Source of the DNA: Heterocephalus glaber
Lineage: Eukaryota; Chordata; Mammalia; Rodentia; Bathyergidae
DNA: 64,000 nucleotides
Reading direction: 5' to 3'
NCBI RefSeq assembly: GCF_000247695.1
Contig: NW_004624843.1
Span: 3,464,992-3,528,991 of the forward strand
Under the pieces are notes generated by a model. That model was not told the DNA's origin. It was given only the letters and a program-made list of their open reading frames with translations, and made no database searches. Numbering within the stretch: position 1 is the stretch's first letter; each line of letters begins with the position of its first letter. Position numbers and translations under genes: made by a program. Below are positions 20,536-31,030 of this stretch, piece by piece.

Positions 20536-21554
20536 TTTGAAAGTGGCCACATTTTTCCATGCACACTACAGTTCCTCCAAGACATTTTTTGCTACAGTAA
20601 ACTGTTTTCAGCAGCATGCTGAAGTTAGCATTTTCCTGCCTGAAGCAAAATGAGAATAGCTTCCCAAAAAAGCCCTGGGCTGCACTGTGCACAGTTCTCG
20701 CCTGACCCAGCAGCTGCTCAGTCCCTCAGGAGCCTCAACCCTGGGCCCAACTAGGCAGCTGAAAAAGTGCCGAGTCCTAGGAAGACCTGGGTCGCCCAGG
20801 AAAAAGGCTCCTAACAGGACGCATGGGTGGACAGAAGGTACCTCGAAGAGTCCAGAAAGGAGAGGGAGGGGGCAGGGAATGCTGAGTAGGGAAAGGAGGA
20901 GTGGATTGGCAGTCACAGAGCTAGAGATGACCCCGTGTAAGCCCTGCATCTTGCCAAACAGATTCAGAGAGAACGGGCTTGTCCAAGAGCACAGTCAGTT
21001 AATAATGAAACAACTAAATTTCATGTCTCCTGGCCTCTAGGCCCCAAATCACGCTGCATCAGAAAAGCTCAAAAGGGAAGAAACGACCCATCCCCCCAAC
21101 CTGATTTTCACCTCTTCTTCAGCACACTGACAGGCTTCTTTCCCAGCTTCCCTTGCCGAGTGTGGTCACGTGTCTGTGCTGCAGCCAATGGAGTGGAAAA
21201 CGAAGCACAGAGACCACTTCCGGCCCAAGTTACAGGCTCATTCTCTATTGCACCTCCTGCGTGGTCTCCTTCCTGTGACCAGCAGGAATTTTCATCTGAT
21301 TGTGGGTAAAGTCACACAGCTGTCTTTAACCTAGTTCCTCCATCACTGAATGGAGCAGACGGCCCCTCAAACGTAAAACAAAATCAACAATGTCATTACT
21401 AGGAACTGCCTTGAACTATCTCTACTGTATGAGAGAGAAGAATTTAAGTGAGGAGCCACTGCACTTTTGGGTGGATGCATTACTGTGTGTTACACCTGGC
21501 ATCCTAACTGATGAAAACCTCCAGCTGCTCTTCCCTGGTCTGCCCGATCCCCTC

Positions 21555-21556
<2 letters not shown>
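20536..21556. other. Unique sequence, no gene seen
   Basis: Overlapping open frames on both strands at 20.6-21.04 kb (113 and 117 codons) exclude each other and show no domain. No repeat family was recognised. Confidence 0.35.

Positions 21557-21607
<51 letters not shown>
21557..21607 (+). repeat. (CA)n microsatellite
   Basis: About 25 uninterrupted CA units. It supports a Cys-Val run on one strand and a Thr-His run on the other, both artefacts. Confidence 0.98.
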
Positions 21608-21608
<1 letters not shown>

Positions 21609-22539
21609 GCAATTTAACTTATTAAATGGTGAAATAGTGTCAATCCAACACCATCAGCTTAGAATTGCTGAGACGAATATTTAAACAAAACACAACAACC
21701 CTCCTTTTATTTATTTCACTTGACAGTTAACTAATTAACCATTAGTTCCATCTGATATCAAACATGTCTCACTCACCCACAGGCCACAGTGGCGGGCTGA
21801 AATAGCCTCATATCACCTTACCCATTGTGACTTTTCAGGAATTTTGTGAACTGGTTATTAAATGTGGACATTATTTAAAATTCAATTAAACAAATTGCAA
21901 ATTATATTAAAATCAAAGGTAATAAATAAAATCCATCTCTTGCTAACTATCTTACTATATTCTAGCTCCACGATCTTGAAATTATTCCCAGATCTTGGGT
22001 ATGTATGATGAAATTCTAAATAATGGTGACCTGGTGCAAATCCTTTCTAACTCTGAGGTCAGAGATGCCACCATGGTAGCTTGAAATCAGCTGCACTAGG
22101 AACATTTACACCCTAGAAGTCAGCAGACTACAAATCAAGGGGTGGTTGTTGTCATTGTTTATTCTTTACTCTTGCTTAAGGAAAAAGCCGGCTTGAACAC
22201 CAACCATCCTCTTAATTATTTCGAATACACAAGGAGGCAGTCGGTCTTTTTGTTAATAAGGAAATAGCATCTTCTTTATTTGTACATTTTACTTAATTTA
22301 GTTTCTTTCAAAAATCATTAAATTGCTTTAGGAAAATTATTTAATGTTCCTATTACCAAGGAAATAATTGGAATTGAAGCCACGTAAAGCATGTTAGTGG
22401 AAATTTGAACTCATTATCCATTTTCTATTCAGGATATACATTTGCTAAGTAGGATTTCTCTTTAAATTATGAACAATCCTTTAAAACCAAAGCTAACATG
22501 ACAAAGGAAAAATGCTGCAGTTTATACGTCAATTCTTTC
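21608..22539. other. AT-rich unique sequence
   Basis: It contains two homeodomain-core-rich blocks (about 21830-21960 and 22260-22420, with many AATTA/TAATT cores) but no repeat landmark and no exon. It may hold a conserved noncoding element. Evidence is composition only. Confidence 0.3.
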
Positions 22540-22950
22540 CCAGCTGATGTACAGATTGCATGCAATCCTAGTCACAATCTTTGCAGGATACTTAAAGATA
22601 TTGAAAATTCAATTCTAAAATTTATATAGAAATATATAAAGGACCTTTTAAAGAGCCAATCAATTTTGAAAAAGAACAAAATTAGAGGATTTAGACTTTC
22701 TGGTTTCAAAACTGCAGCCTAGCAGAGACTACCTACAGAAATCAAGGATACAGTACTGGCCTAAAAACAAACAGATCACGGAAACAGAATCCAGAAATAG
22801 ACACCGATGTATAGTCAACTGATTTTCAGCAAAGGCGCCAGGGCAGATTAATGGAAAAACATTATTCTTTTCAAAAAATGGCACAGGAAAAATATATATC
22901 CATATGGAAAACATTTTCTTGATGCTCAACTCCCTTTCCTAATCTGTACA
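22540..22950 (+). mobile_element. LINE-1 ORF2 fragment
   Basis: CCAGCTGATGTACAGATTGC, ATGCAATCCTAGTCACAATC, TTGAAAAAGAACAAAATTAG, GGTTTCAAAACTGCAGCC, ACAGTACTGGCCTAAAAACA and ATGGCACAGGAAAAATAT follow the order of the 3' third of L1 ORF2 (downstream of the reverse transcriptase core). Frame breaks show it is dead. Both ends are truncated and there is no tail. Confidence 0.8.
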
Positions 22951-23052
22951 TTTTGCTATCTAGGGTGCAGAAATACAAGGGCAGAAAGAGAGGGCTAAAA
23001 TGTGCATCTTTCCCAGTGATATAAATTTAATTTTCAGTCAGAAGATGAGGTA

Positions 23053-23139
23053 CTGGGCTAGGGATTCAGCTCAGTGGTTTTGCCGCCTGCTGTGCAAGCG
23101 CAAGGACCCAAGTTCGATCCCCCGTACCAAAAAAAAAAA
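23053..23139 (+). mobile_element. ID-type SINE, variant 1
   Basis: GGGCTAGGGATTCAGCTCAG, GGTTTTGCCGCCTGCTGTGC, AAGCGCAAGGACCCAAGTTC, GATCCCCCGTACC and an A tail. Imperfect flanking repeat around AGATGAGGT / AGATGATGT. Confidence 0.9.
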
Positions 23140-23353
23140 GATGATGTGCTATTTCGTGTTCTAATTACTTAAATAAATTGATCAAGTGAAGGGTTCATGT
23201 ATCTATGAAGACCTCTGCTAACCCTGTGGCCAAAAGTCTAAACTAACAATACTGATAAGAACTGTATTCCTTCGCTAGTAAGTCATACAGTCATCAGAGA
23301 CAATCCACAAAACCCTCTTGATGGCATAATCTAATTCAAATCTCTTCACACTA
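23140..23353. other. Unique AT-rich spacer
   Basis: No feature recognised. Confidence 0.3.
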
Positions 23354-23368
23354 AGAAAATAAGTTCCA

Positions 23369-23467
23369 GGGCCGGGGATTTAGCTCAGTGGCACCGCGCC
23401 TGCCTCACAAGCGAAAGGTCCTGAGTTCGATGCCCGGTACCAAAAAAAAAGAAAAAGAAAGACAGAC
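23369..23467 (+). mobile_element. ID-type SINE, variant 2
   Basis: GGGCCGGGGATTTAGCTCAG, GGCACCGCGCCTGCCTCACA, AAAGGTCCTGAGTTCGATGC, CCGGTACC and an A-rich tail with GAAA and GACA units. A perfect 15-bp duplication AGAAAATAAGTTCCA lies at 23354-23368 and 23468-23482. Confidence 0.93.
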
Positions 23468-23482
23468 AGAAAATAAGTTCCA

Positions 23483-24242
23483 AAGCAATTAGGTCACTAA
23501 TCCAAGGAACCTAAAGCCTTAAACCTGGGTTTCCAGGCTGTTGGACAAGACACTGGATTACATCAAGTTTCCCAGGGTGGCTGCAACCATCACGAGTCAT
23601 TTGAGGCAGTCCCCAGGGGGATGCACTACCTCGAAGTGCCTGGAGGTGCAGCTGGCTCCATACTCCACGTGTGCTCTTCAGGCGGTGCCCGTGCCTACTG
23701 CCATGGCCTCATCAGGTGGCTCCAAGGAACACCCTTAGAAATGAGGCAAAGCTATGGGAAAACAGCTTTTGGAAATGAGAAAATAGAGTTCATAATAAGC
23801 ACAAATTTTTTAAAGCCTGAAATAATTTTCCCTCTGACAATGTTCAGTATTTTTAAATGTCTTATTTGGACACTCTAAGACAGTCAATCATGAATAAGAA
23901 CAATAATTCCTAAATGCATTAGAAAGCTAAAAATGCATTCTACAACTAAAAACGGAAAGTGTCTAATACCAAAGTTTAAATACGACCATGGTTTCAATCC
24001 CAAGCCTCCAAAGAACTGAGCACTTGGCCACAAAGGGTGGAGGCAGGAAGAGAGATAAACCCTCCCGTCCTCTGAGTCTCAGACAAAGGCAGCCTGGCCT
24101 CGTGGGCACAGACGGACTCGGGAGCTCACATGTATTTGCATATCTGCCTTAATCAAGTAACCCGCGCTGCAGGCTTTGGCTTCCTCTTCCGAGAGGCAAT
24201 CCTCTGCTTCAACTTGGATCTTAATTACTACCATATATTTAT
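23483..24242. other. Unique sequence, no gene seen
   Basis: The GC-richer part at 23.54-23.74 kb holds short open frames without domains. I could not identify it as an exon or a repeat. Confidence 0.35.
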
Positions 24243-24258
24243 AAAAAGAGCCCTTATT

Positions 24259-24360
24259 GGGTCCGCGATTTAGCTTAGTGGTTTTGCCGCCTGCTGCGCA
24301 AGCGCAAAGACCCGAATTCGAGTTCGACCCCCGGTACCAAAAACAAACAAACAAACAAAC
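24259..24360 (+). mobile_element. ID-type SINE, variant 1, with (CAAA)n tail
   Basis: GGGTCCGCGATTTAGCTTAG, GGTTTTGCCGCCTGCTGCGC, AAGCGCAAAGACCCGAATTC, GAGTTCGACCCCCGGTACC, then AAAACAAACAAACAAAC. It carries a small internal duplication around the B box (GAATTCGAGTTCGA). A perfect 16-bp duplication AAAAAGAGCCCTTATT lies at 24243-24258 and 24361-24376. Confidence 0.93.
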
Positions 24361-24376
24361 AAAAAGAGCCCTTATT

Positions 24377-25804
24377 AAAATAAACTGAGAAAGAGAAACA
24401 TTTGCAAAAGCCCTTCCAGCCAATCATTGATTTCTTTTCACAGTTTACACGGGCACTTTCCTGATCTACCTCTTAGATTACAGCACTGTTACAAATTATA
24501 AATAAGGCAAAACCAAACAAAAGCAAAGGCTGACGCCAGCACGGTGCACTTGCCTAACGTCAGATCAACCCAAGTCTAATGCTATGGTGCAGGTCTTTGC
24601 CTCCTCAGCTCCAAGCTCTGCTTTGCATGTTTCAGGATTCTACTACAGTGCTCTCCTTCCCACTCATGAAGTCACTGCTTTGTTGAAAGGATTAATATAG
24701 AAATGTGCCAAATTATTTATAGATATATGAATAGTGAGCAAAACATTATCATCGGCTGATACATGAAGAGAAAAGCAGCTGAGTACATGCTTATGAAAGC
24801 TGCCACAGAAGCACTGTCTCCTACCGGTGCAGCATATTGGGGGTAATTTCAAATATCTGCAAAAATTGCTGGGATCAAGAAATATTTCAAAGCATCTTAG
24901 TTTCCCTGCATGTCTTCTCAGTCATGGTAAGCATGGAGAGAAAGATCAAAAAATGCAGTAAGTGTTGGAGGGGGTCATTTCCTTGGGGCAACCGTGTGCA
25001 CCATGGATTAAAGGCCAGGCCTGGAACTGCCAGGCACCAAGGGCTCACTGGAGCCAGGAAAGGGTTATTGCACAGTTCTGAGGACCCAGCAGAAGTGGAA
25101 GACCATGAACATGTAATGCACCCGGGTCCAAGATGGGTGATTTCCTCTCATAGAGCTCCACAGCCTGGCTTTTTGGCAGAAAAGGTCTGGGTGGCTTTGC
25201 TGAGCTAGTTAGTACAGTTCCCTTTGGACACGGGGTCTGACAGTATTAGCAAGTGTAGTTCCAGCGATGCCTCATATGACTTAAAATGGAGCAGAAAGAG
25301 AAGATGGGACAGAGTTGTTCATCTGATAGGGGACTGAGTTAGAAAAAATGAAGCATTAAAGGCCCTGGGGTCTTAATGAAATCGGAGGACAGATGTGGTG
25401 GGAAGGAGCTGTGTGGGTGAGTAGCTGGAGGAGGCAAGGAAACAGATTGACGAGACACTGGGATCAGAGGTTTCGGAGTCAGCAATTCCAGAGCTGACTC
25501 TGTGCAGGACGTGGTCACAGGCAAGAATGACCAAAATGAATCCAGGGTGAAGATGGACAGAGCTGGGAGCACAGAGCCACACTGAGCCTTGGGAGTTAGA
25601 TCAGTTTTAATAAGGACGTTGCATCAAAATCAATGATATCGTCACTGAGGGGAGGAAAAGAAAACTAAATCAGACATGAAAGATTTTGAAGATGATGAGG
25701 ATATAACAGCGTGGGGTGGACAGTGGAGAAGGATTCCAAGGATTGGAGTTTTGTTCACAGGACGGAAAGGGCAACGCTTCAAGTTACACTGAGAATCTAG
25801 AAGA

Positions 25805-25806
<2 letters not shown>
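24377..25806. other. Unique sequence, no gene seen
   Basis: The 123-codon open frame at 24837-25208 has no domain. About 25060-25600 has the look of an old diverged interspersed repeat (L2-like phrasing) that I could not name with confidence. Confidence 0.35.

Positions 25807-25844
<38 letters not shown>
25807..25844 (+). repeat. (TC)n microsatellite ending at assembly gap
   Basis: About 19 TC units run directly into the N block, so the true length is unknown. Confidence 0.95.
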
Positions 25845-25944
25845 NNNNNNNNNNNNNNNNNNNNNNNNNNNNNNNNNNNNNNNNNNNNNNNNNNNNNNNN
25901 NNNNNNNNNNNNNNNNNNNNNNNNNNNNNNNNNNNNNNNNNNNN
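25845..25944. other. Assembly gap, 100 N
   Basis: Exactly 100 N, the conventional size for a gap of unknown length. Different microsatellites on the two sides suggest a compound (TC)n-(AC)n tract that could not be assembled. Predicted proteins crossing it are meaningless. Confidence 0.98.

Positions 25945-25988
<44 letters not shown>
25945..25988 (+). repeat. (AC)n microsatellite starting at assembly gap
   Basis: 22 AC units emerge directly from the N block. Confidence 0.95.
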
Positions 25989-25990
<2 letters not shown>

Positions 25991-26639
25991 ACCAAGTTAA
26001 TATCAGGCCCCAGATCTGTGATCCCATAGGCTATTTAAAACAAAAAACCCCAGGAGATAAGGAAGTAGAGGCCTCCCAATCCATCCACAATATTGCAGCC
26101 TGCATACAAGGAAAAATTTTTTAAAGTAAGCATATGTTACATAATAGCCCTCCAAAAAAATCAAAACAAAAAAATATGAAAATGTTCTCCTGGGACATTT
26201 AAATTTTTCTTGTAATGGAATTTGAGAGAAATGTAAAATTCTGCACTTCTTTGAAGAGAGACAGTTGTTTTCCAATTTGTTGCTCGGCTCCCCCTGGTGG
26301 AATATTGACTTTTACCACACACCCAGTGAAATCAATAGACTCCAGAGGCCTGGCTGACCTTCTGCCCCCAGGGACATGACACTGTGCATCAGGATGCAGA
26401 AGAGAAAGAAAGTAATCACAGACAAAAACAGCACAGTTGCAAAAGAAGGCACAAAAAAGGAGAAGAAATATGACTACAAAAATGTTACCTCTATCACTTT
26501 TTATATTTTATATTAATATAACTTTTTAGATTATATTAAAATAGTAATAAGTTACTCAGTCATCTTTACCTAAGGCCATGAAGGGCCTCAGAAGCATACA
26601 GAATATGGAGAATTTTAAAAAATAAGGAATTTGAATAGT
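25989..26639. other. Unique sequence with a CTCF-like motif
   Basis: Apart from the motif listed separately at 26285-26303, there is only AT-rich sequence without gene or named repeat. Confidence 0.35.
26285..26303 (-). promoter_or_regulatory. CTCF-like binding motif
   Basis: The plus strand reads CGGCTCCCCCTGGTGGAAT. Its reverse complement contains CCACCAGGGGG, the invariant heart of the CTCF consensus. It sits in apparently unique DNA. Motif match is direct. Occupancy is unknown. Confidence 0.45.
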
Positions 26640-26830
26640 AGATTGGTCTCAAAAGTAACAAGCTCTATGGTCATAGGCACATTACATCCTCTGCAGGCCT
26701 CAGTTTCCTAGTGAAGGATGTGATAACACCCATCTCCTGCTGTCTATCTGAATCAGAGGAGGTGATGTTTGTGAAACAGTCTTCATAGTGTAGAGAGCAC
26801 TGTGTGCTCAGAATTGTCACATGGCCTTGC
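26640..26830 (-). repeat. MIR fragment
   Basis: CAGGCCTCAGTTTCCTAGTG, GATGTGATAACACCCATCTC and GTGTAGAGAGCACTGTGTGC follow antisense MIR order. Confidence 0.55.
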
Positions 26831-26884
26831 TGAGTCGTAGGGCCAACCGTGATGAGTCTTGATCAAGGGGCAGGGTAGCACAGC

Positions 26885-26953
26885 ACATAGGAGCACAGAC
26901 CCTGGGCTTTAATCCTAGTTCTTCAGCTTTCTGCCTGTCAGACCCTGCATGGG
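26885..26953 (-). repeat. MIR, left part (split by LTR)
   Basis: AGGAGCACAGACCCTGGGCT, TTAATCCTAGTTCTTCAGCT is the antisense start of a MIR. Its continuation appears after the LTR at about 27290. Confidence 0.55.
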
Positions 26954-27282
26954 TGTATTGGTCAGCTTTCCCATTGCTGGGAGGAAATATCCAACACCCA
27001 CAAGTTAAAGAAGAGGTATATTTGGCTCATGGTTTCAGAGGAGTCAGTCCATGGGTCAGCTGGCTCTAAGGCAGGAACACCACGGTGAAAGAACATGGTA
27101 GAGCAAAGATCTTAGTTCACGGTGGTTGGAAGGCAGAACAGGGGACAGAACCAGAGAGGAAAGGGACCAGAGAACAGATATAGCACCCAAGGTCATGCCT
27201 CCATGACCCACCTATGTACACCCAGAAGTGTGCTTTACTAATCTGGTAGGTGGGCCACAAGCCAATCAAGTTGACAGTGCAG
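26954..27282 (-). mobile_element. MaLR-type LTR, decayed, inserted in MIR
   Basis: Landmarks on the plus strand: TGTATTGGTCAGCTTTCCCA, GGTATATTTGGCTCATGGTTT, GTCAGTCCATGGGTCAGCTG, CCAATCAAGTTGACAG. This is the reverse of a MaLR LTR (polyadenylation side at the left). Part of the U3 end is missing. Confidence 0.65.
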
Positions 27283-27500
27283 CTTCACTGTCATGGTAGG
27301 TTGTTGAGCTGCCTTGGTTTCCTCACTGTTAAAATGGACATCATGATGATGATGATGATGACGACAACGACGACGACGACGATGATGATGATGATAGTAA
27401 TGGTACCCACTTTGCACAGTGACCAGGATTAAGTCCATGTAAAGTATTTAAGAGTCTGAAAAACGGTAGACAGTGAATGCTGGCTGTAAGCTACCATGCT
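27283..27500 (-). repeat. MIR, right part, with expanded trinucleotide
   Basis: CCTTGGTTTCCTCACTGTTA, AAATGGACATC, then the trinucleotide tract, then AGTAATGGTACCCACTTTGC and GTAAAGTATTTAAGAGTCTG. The tract grew where MIR has 'gataataata'. Confidence 0.65.
27341..27396 (+). repeat. (ATG)n/(ACG)n trinucleotide tract
   Basis: An (ATG) block, then an (ACG) block, then an (ATG) block. It encodes poly-His on one strand, poly-Met or poly-Thr on the other, with no evidence of translation. The ACG block keeps six CpGs in a genome that normally loses them. Confidence 0.95.
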
Positions 27501-28685
27501 ACACATAGTAGCATTTTTTGCAATACCTAGTCATTTTCCTATATTTTGTCCCTTATCACTTTTTTTTCTCAAGTATACTCCAATCATTTGTGATTTTTTT
27601 TTCTAAGTCAATTATCTTCTCACTTCCCTAGTTGATAGACACCCAACCTCATCTCAGGGAACTCTGAAGGTAAAAGCCATGTGAATGCCCCTCATCCTTA
27701 GTTCCAGGCTGTGTGCAAAGCACTCCCTTGGCAAATGTGTAACTGACCTGCCTTGTTAGTGAGCATAGTCACCACTGCTCATCACATGCACTAAGGAAAC
27801 CCCAACCATGTCAACTCCAGGATCAAGACTGACTTGGCCTCAAAATTTCCCAAAACATACTCATCACTTTGCTTTTCTTAAATGCCCTCCATCCATCAAG
27901 TAGGATGGTTGTCTTGATTGCTGAAGAAAGAGCTCATTTTTCAGCACTATGCCACACAGAGATGCTCCCAAACTCAGTGGTCTTCTGGGAGCTCAGCTGC
28001 AGCTTCTTGGGCCTCTTTAATCCCAAGAGCTAAGAATGGATGATTTCTTAGATCATCAAAAATGATCTGTCATATAACAGGCATATTAATAACAGTACTT
28101 CTCAAGGTCCTCTCGAAGGTTTCTATGAAATGAAGATGAGTTGTCAGTAATTGTTAGAGACTGAAGGATATGTTTGTTGACATGGACAAAGTTAAATCCA
28201 GTATGTGCCAGCTTGTTGAATCACAGTTGAAGAAGCTGTGGAATTTGTGCCCTTAGGCAGGGAAAGAATTGAAAGCATTCAGTATTGGATATTCAATCAG
28301 AAAACCCAAGATACTAGCTATTATCATAGTAAGGTATAGCTAACAGGAGAACAGAATGAATATTGAGCCCAGTGACATGGTAGATCCCTCCCAGCCTGTC
28401 TTTCTGAGATGACTGAAGTGCTGATGAACCCTAGAAATAGGTCATGCATTTGCAAAATGAATCACACCTTCTCTTTACTACTTCATATATGTTCACCACT
28501 CTGTCAATTGTATCTGGAGTGTAAGATGACTCTATAATTCCTCATCCAAACCAGGATGCTTTTAGAGGAAAGCAGGGGCTATTAGTCATTACCAAGGGAC
28601 AGTTCAGGAAGCATGGTCACCCTGAGTAAATACTGATGGAGAGTCAACCTAATCCAACCTGGTGGGATACTTTCACTTTGAGCTT
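27501..28685. other. Unique sequence, no gene seen
   Basis: No coding signal or named repeat is evident in these approximately 1.2 kb. Confidence 0.35.
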
Positions 28686-28960
28686 CTTTCATTCAGTTAA
28701 ATATTGTCTAGGAGTTGACCCTGTGCCAAACCCTGGGCAAGGGATGGGGAGAACAGAGATGCACAGGCCATTGATCCTTCCTCTGCAGACCACCTGTTAG
28801 GACACAGAGGGAGCCTGCAGGAGCAGTCATGAGCCAATGAGGAAAGTATACGCAGAGCAGACACAAACAACTACCTGGACCCAGTCCTGAGAGAAATGCT
28901 CCGGGGAAGGAGGGTGAGCTACCTCCTCAGGTAACAGCCAGAAGCAAATTATCCTTCAGC
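28686..28960 (-). repeat. L2 LINE 3' end
   Basis: TTCATTCAGTTAAATATTGTC, GACCCTGTGCCAAACCCTGG, GGGATGGGGAGAACAGAGAT follow the reverse complement of the L2 3' terminus ('attcaacaaatatttattgagcacctact...ggcactgtgctaggc'). Confidence 0.6.
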
Positions 28961-29599
28961 CACTTTGCAGAGACCAAGCGTGGACTGGTTTCTTGGCAGT
29001 GTGGAGCCTAGTCCTCTGCCCATCGCTGCCTGGATCTTTAGCTTTCGGCAGCACCCTCTCTCACTCTGTTCTGCCTTCTGTGCAAGCTGCAGTGAATGAA
29101 TGCAACCCGCAGCCACACACCCCAAAATCCCACCCAGACCATGCATTATTTTCACTTTCCACTTTTAAGACAGTATTACAAGAAGTTTGATGACTAAACA
29201 AGTCCAAACGGGTAAAGTGGTATATTGCTGGGATTGCTGAAAAACAATCTGCAATAAATATTAAGGTAGCCAAAAAAAATGAGTTGGAAAAGTGTTACAC
29301 AGATGGCTTACAATGTGCAATAAATAATGCTATACCCGTTTAATTCAGGATCCCAAATACCAAAATTGATAAGTCAGATAACCATACATTTTACTCTTAT
29401 CCTGCTGACACTGAACAAGCGCAGAATGCTTCTCTGTGCATAATTGTGCAGTCGAGGGAATTTAGAGGGGGAAAGCTTGAACCAGCCATCTCTGAGTTAG
29501 CGGACTAAGCAGCTGACAGATGCTTGTTATGTAACATTGTGCTCAGGGTTTCTGAAAGAATAAAAATAAAGAATATAAAAGCAACCAAACTCTACAAGT
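28961..29599. other. Unique sequence, no gene seen
   Basis: Overlapping short open frames on both strands near 29.0-29.27 kb; no domain and no named repeat. Confidence 0.35.
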
Positions 29600-29760
29600 G
29601 TTTTGGCCATGCTTTATTGGCACCTCCATCCAACATCTGTTTACTGAACAGATCCTCAACCAAGTACTTGGGGTCCACAGCTAAAGAGGCAAGCGCCTCC
29701 CTCCCGTGGAACTACAGGTAGCAGCCAGAGACAACAGAAAGAATTTTGGTTTTTGGAGTT
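29600..29760 (-). repeat. L2 LINE 3' end fragment
   Basis: CATCCAACATCTGTTTACTG, AACCAAGTACTTGGGGTCCA and CTCCCGTGGAACTACAGGTA have the order of reverse-strand L2 3' sequence. Weak match. Confidence 0.4.
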
Positions 29761-29882
29761 CGTTTTTTAAAAAAACAAGAGGTAAGTAAATAATAAATTA
29801 TTTATAAGCAAATAGTAAATTATTTACAAGCAACTAAAATGTATTATAAGCAATGCTGGTAATACAAAGAAAAACAGAATAG

Positions 29883-30027
29883 GCTAAGAGGTGGTTGGCA
29901 TACCGGATGCACGCTCATGCTCCTGTAGTCCCAGATGCTTGGGAAGCTGAGGCAGGAAGATCACTTAGCCCAGCCTGAGCAAGAGCCCGTAACATAACAA
30001 GAGCCTGTCCCAAAACAACAACAAAAC
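29883..30027 (+). mobile_element. B1-type SINE (7SL-derived), diverged
   Basis: GGTTGGCATACCGGATGCAC, TCCTGTAGTCCCAGATGCTT, GGGAAGCTGAGGCAGGAAGA, TCACTTAGCCCAGCCTGAGC, then a CAAAACAACAAC-type tail. It is a B1-like monomer, without the ID right half. Confidence 0.8.
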
Positions 30028-30239
30028 AAATCAAAGAAGCCATTCTGGCCTGGCTGTGGGAGGGGAGAGCTGAATTTAACAAGGGGGAAGTGATCTGGCA
30101 GAAGCACAAATCAGGCCATGGAAACAGCAAGGGCAAAATTTATTTCACCTGTGTAAAAGCTAAGAATTTTTAAATCTCAACTTCCCCACTGATATCCGTT
30201 ACTCTAATATTAAAACACACATCTTAAAAATATTCACGT
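30028..30239. other. Unique sequence
   Basis: No feature recognised. Confidence 0.3.
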
Positions 30240-30610
30240 CACTGCAAGAGAGAATGTAAATTGGAAAACACTTCTAGAATAATTACCATAATTGTTCTGC
30301 CTAGTAATTCTATTTCTAAGAATATACGGTAAAAAGATGTACCCAGAAATATTTTCACATAAGGATATCTGTGAATATCTGTATTAAATGTATCTATAAC
30401 CTAAAATGCAAGAAATCAGACAAAGTCTAACAAGAAAAAGAAATGCATGGTAAGATATCACCCAGTGATCAAAAAGCAAATTTTTACCTAATATTTAATA
30501 ATATGGAGTGATGCTCATGAGAAGTTTAAAGGAGGAGCAGAGGATAAAACTGTATACATAAGTGATTCCAGCTTAAAATTCATGATATATTTACATAGGC
30601 GTATAAGTAA
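30240..30610 (+). mobile_element. Old LINE-1 ORF2 3' fragment (L1M type)
   Basis: CTAGTAATTCTATTTCTAAG, ATATTTTCACATAAGGATAT and GAGTGATGCTCATGAGAAG, then AAAACTGTATACATAAGTGA keep the order of the ORF2 C-terminal and early 3' region of ancient L1. It is heavily diverged. Confidence 0.5.
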
Positions 30611-30915
30611 CATTCCAGAGGAAATATGCTAGGAGGCAACCATCTCTCACCTGATTCAGGAGATTCAAGTGAGTCCTTTTCTTTTTAATTCATTAAAGGT
30701 TCTAATTATTCTACAAAGAATGTAACTTACATTTAAAGGAGAAAATAATTTAATAAATATAAATATGTACAGATACATAATTTTATATCATTAGCCTTTA
30801 AGTAGCCTCCTATTAAAAATGTGTTGTCTCCTCAGCAAAACTTACAGTATCATTTTCTTGTGCTGGGGAGGCATTGAGTTCTTGTGTTTGTATTTTTCTC
30901 TTTCTGTTTATTAAT
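30611..30915. other. AT-rich sequence
   Basis: May be continuing old L1 3' UTR; nothing definite. Confidence 0.3.
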
Positions 30916-31030
30916 GGGGTTTCTCTCCCATCAAACCAGACAGTACTGGGTCATTACCACATTTACATCTTCAGGGTCTCTATGGGGTGTGGCACACAGT
31001 GGATGCTCAATAAAAGCCAAATGAATCATG
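30916..31030 (+). repeat. L2 LINE 3' end
   Basis: It ends CAGGGTCTCTATGGGGTGTG, GCACACAGTGGATGCTCAAT, AAAAGCCAAATGAATCA, matching the L2 terminal 'cctggcacatagtaggtgctcaataaatg'. Confidence 0.6.

Noticed and set aside
22554..22567. Perfect 14-bp palindrome GATTGCATGCAATC
   Set aside because: It lies inside an L1 ORF2 fragment, where the family sequence nearly gives it anyway. A single mutation explains it.
25642..26000. Open frames across the N block with Arg-Glu, Ser-Leu, Cys-Val or Thr-His runs
   Set aside because: They consist of microsatellite and unknown bases. The gap length is unknown so the frame is meaningless.
27238..27438. Poly-histidine open frame
   Set aside because: It reads a trinucleotide expansion inside a MIR next to an LTR. 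No gene context is present.
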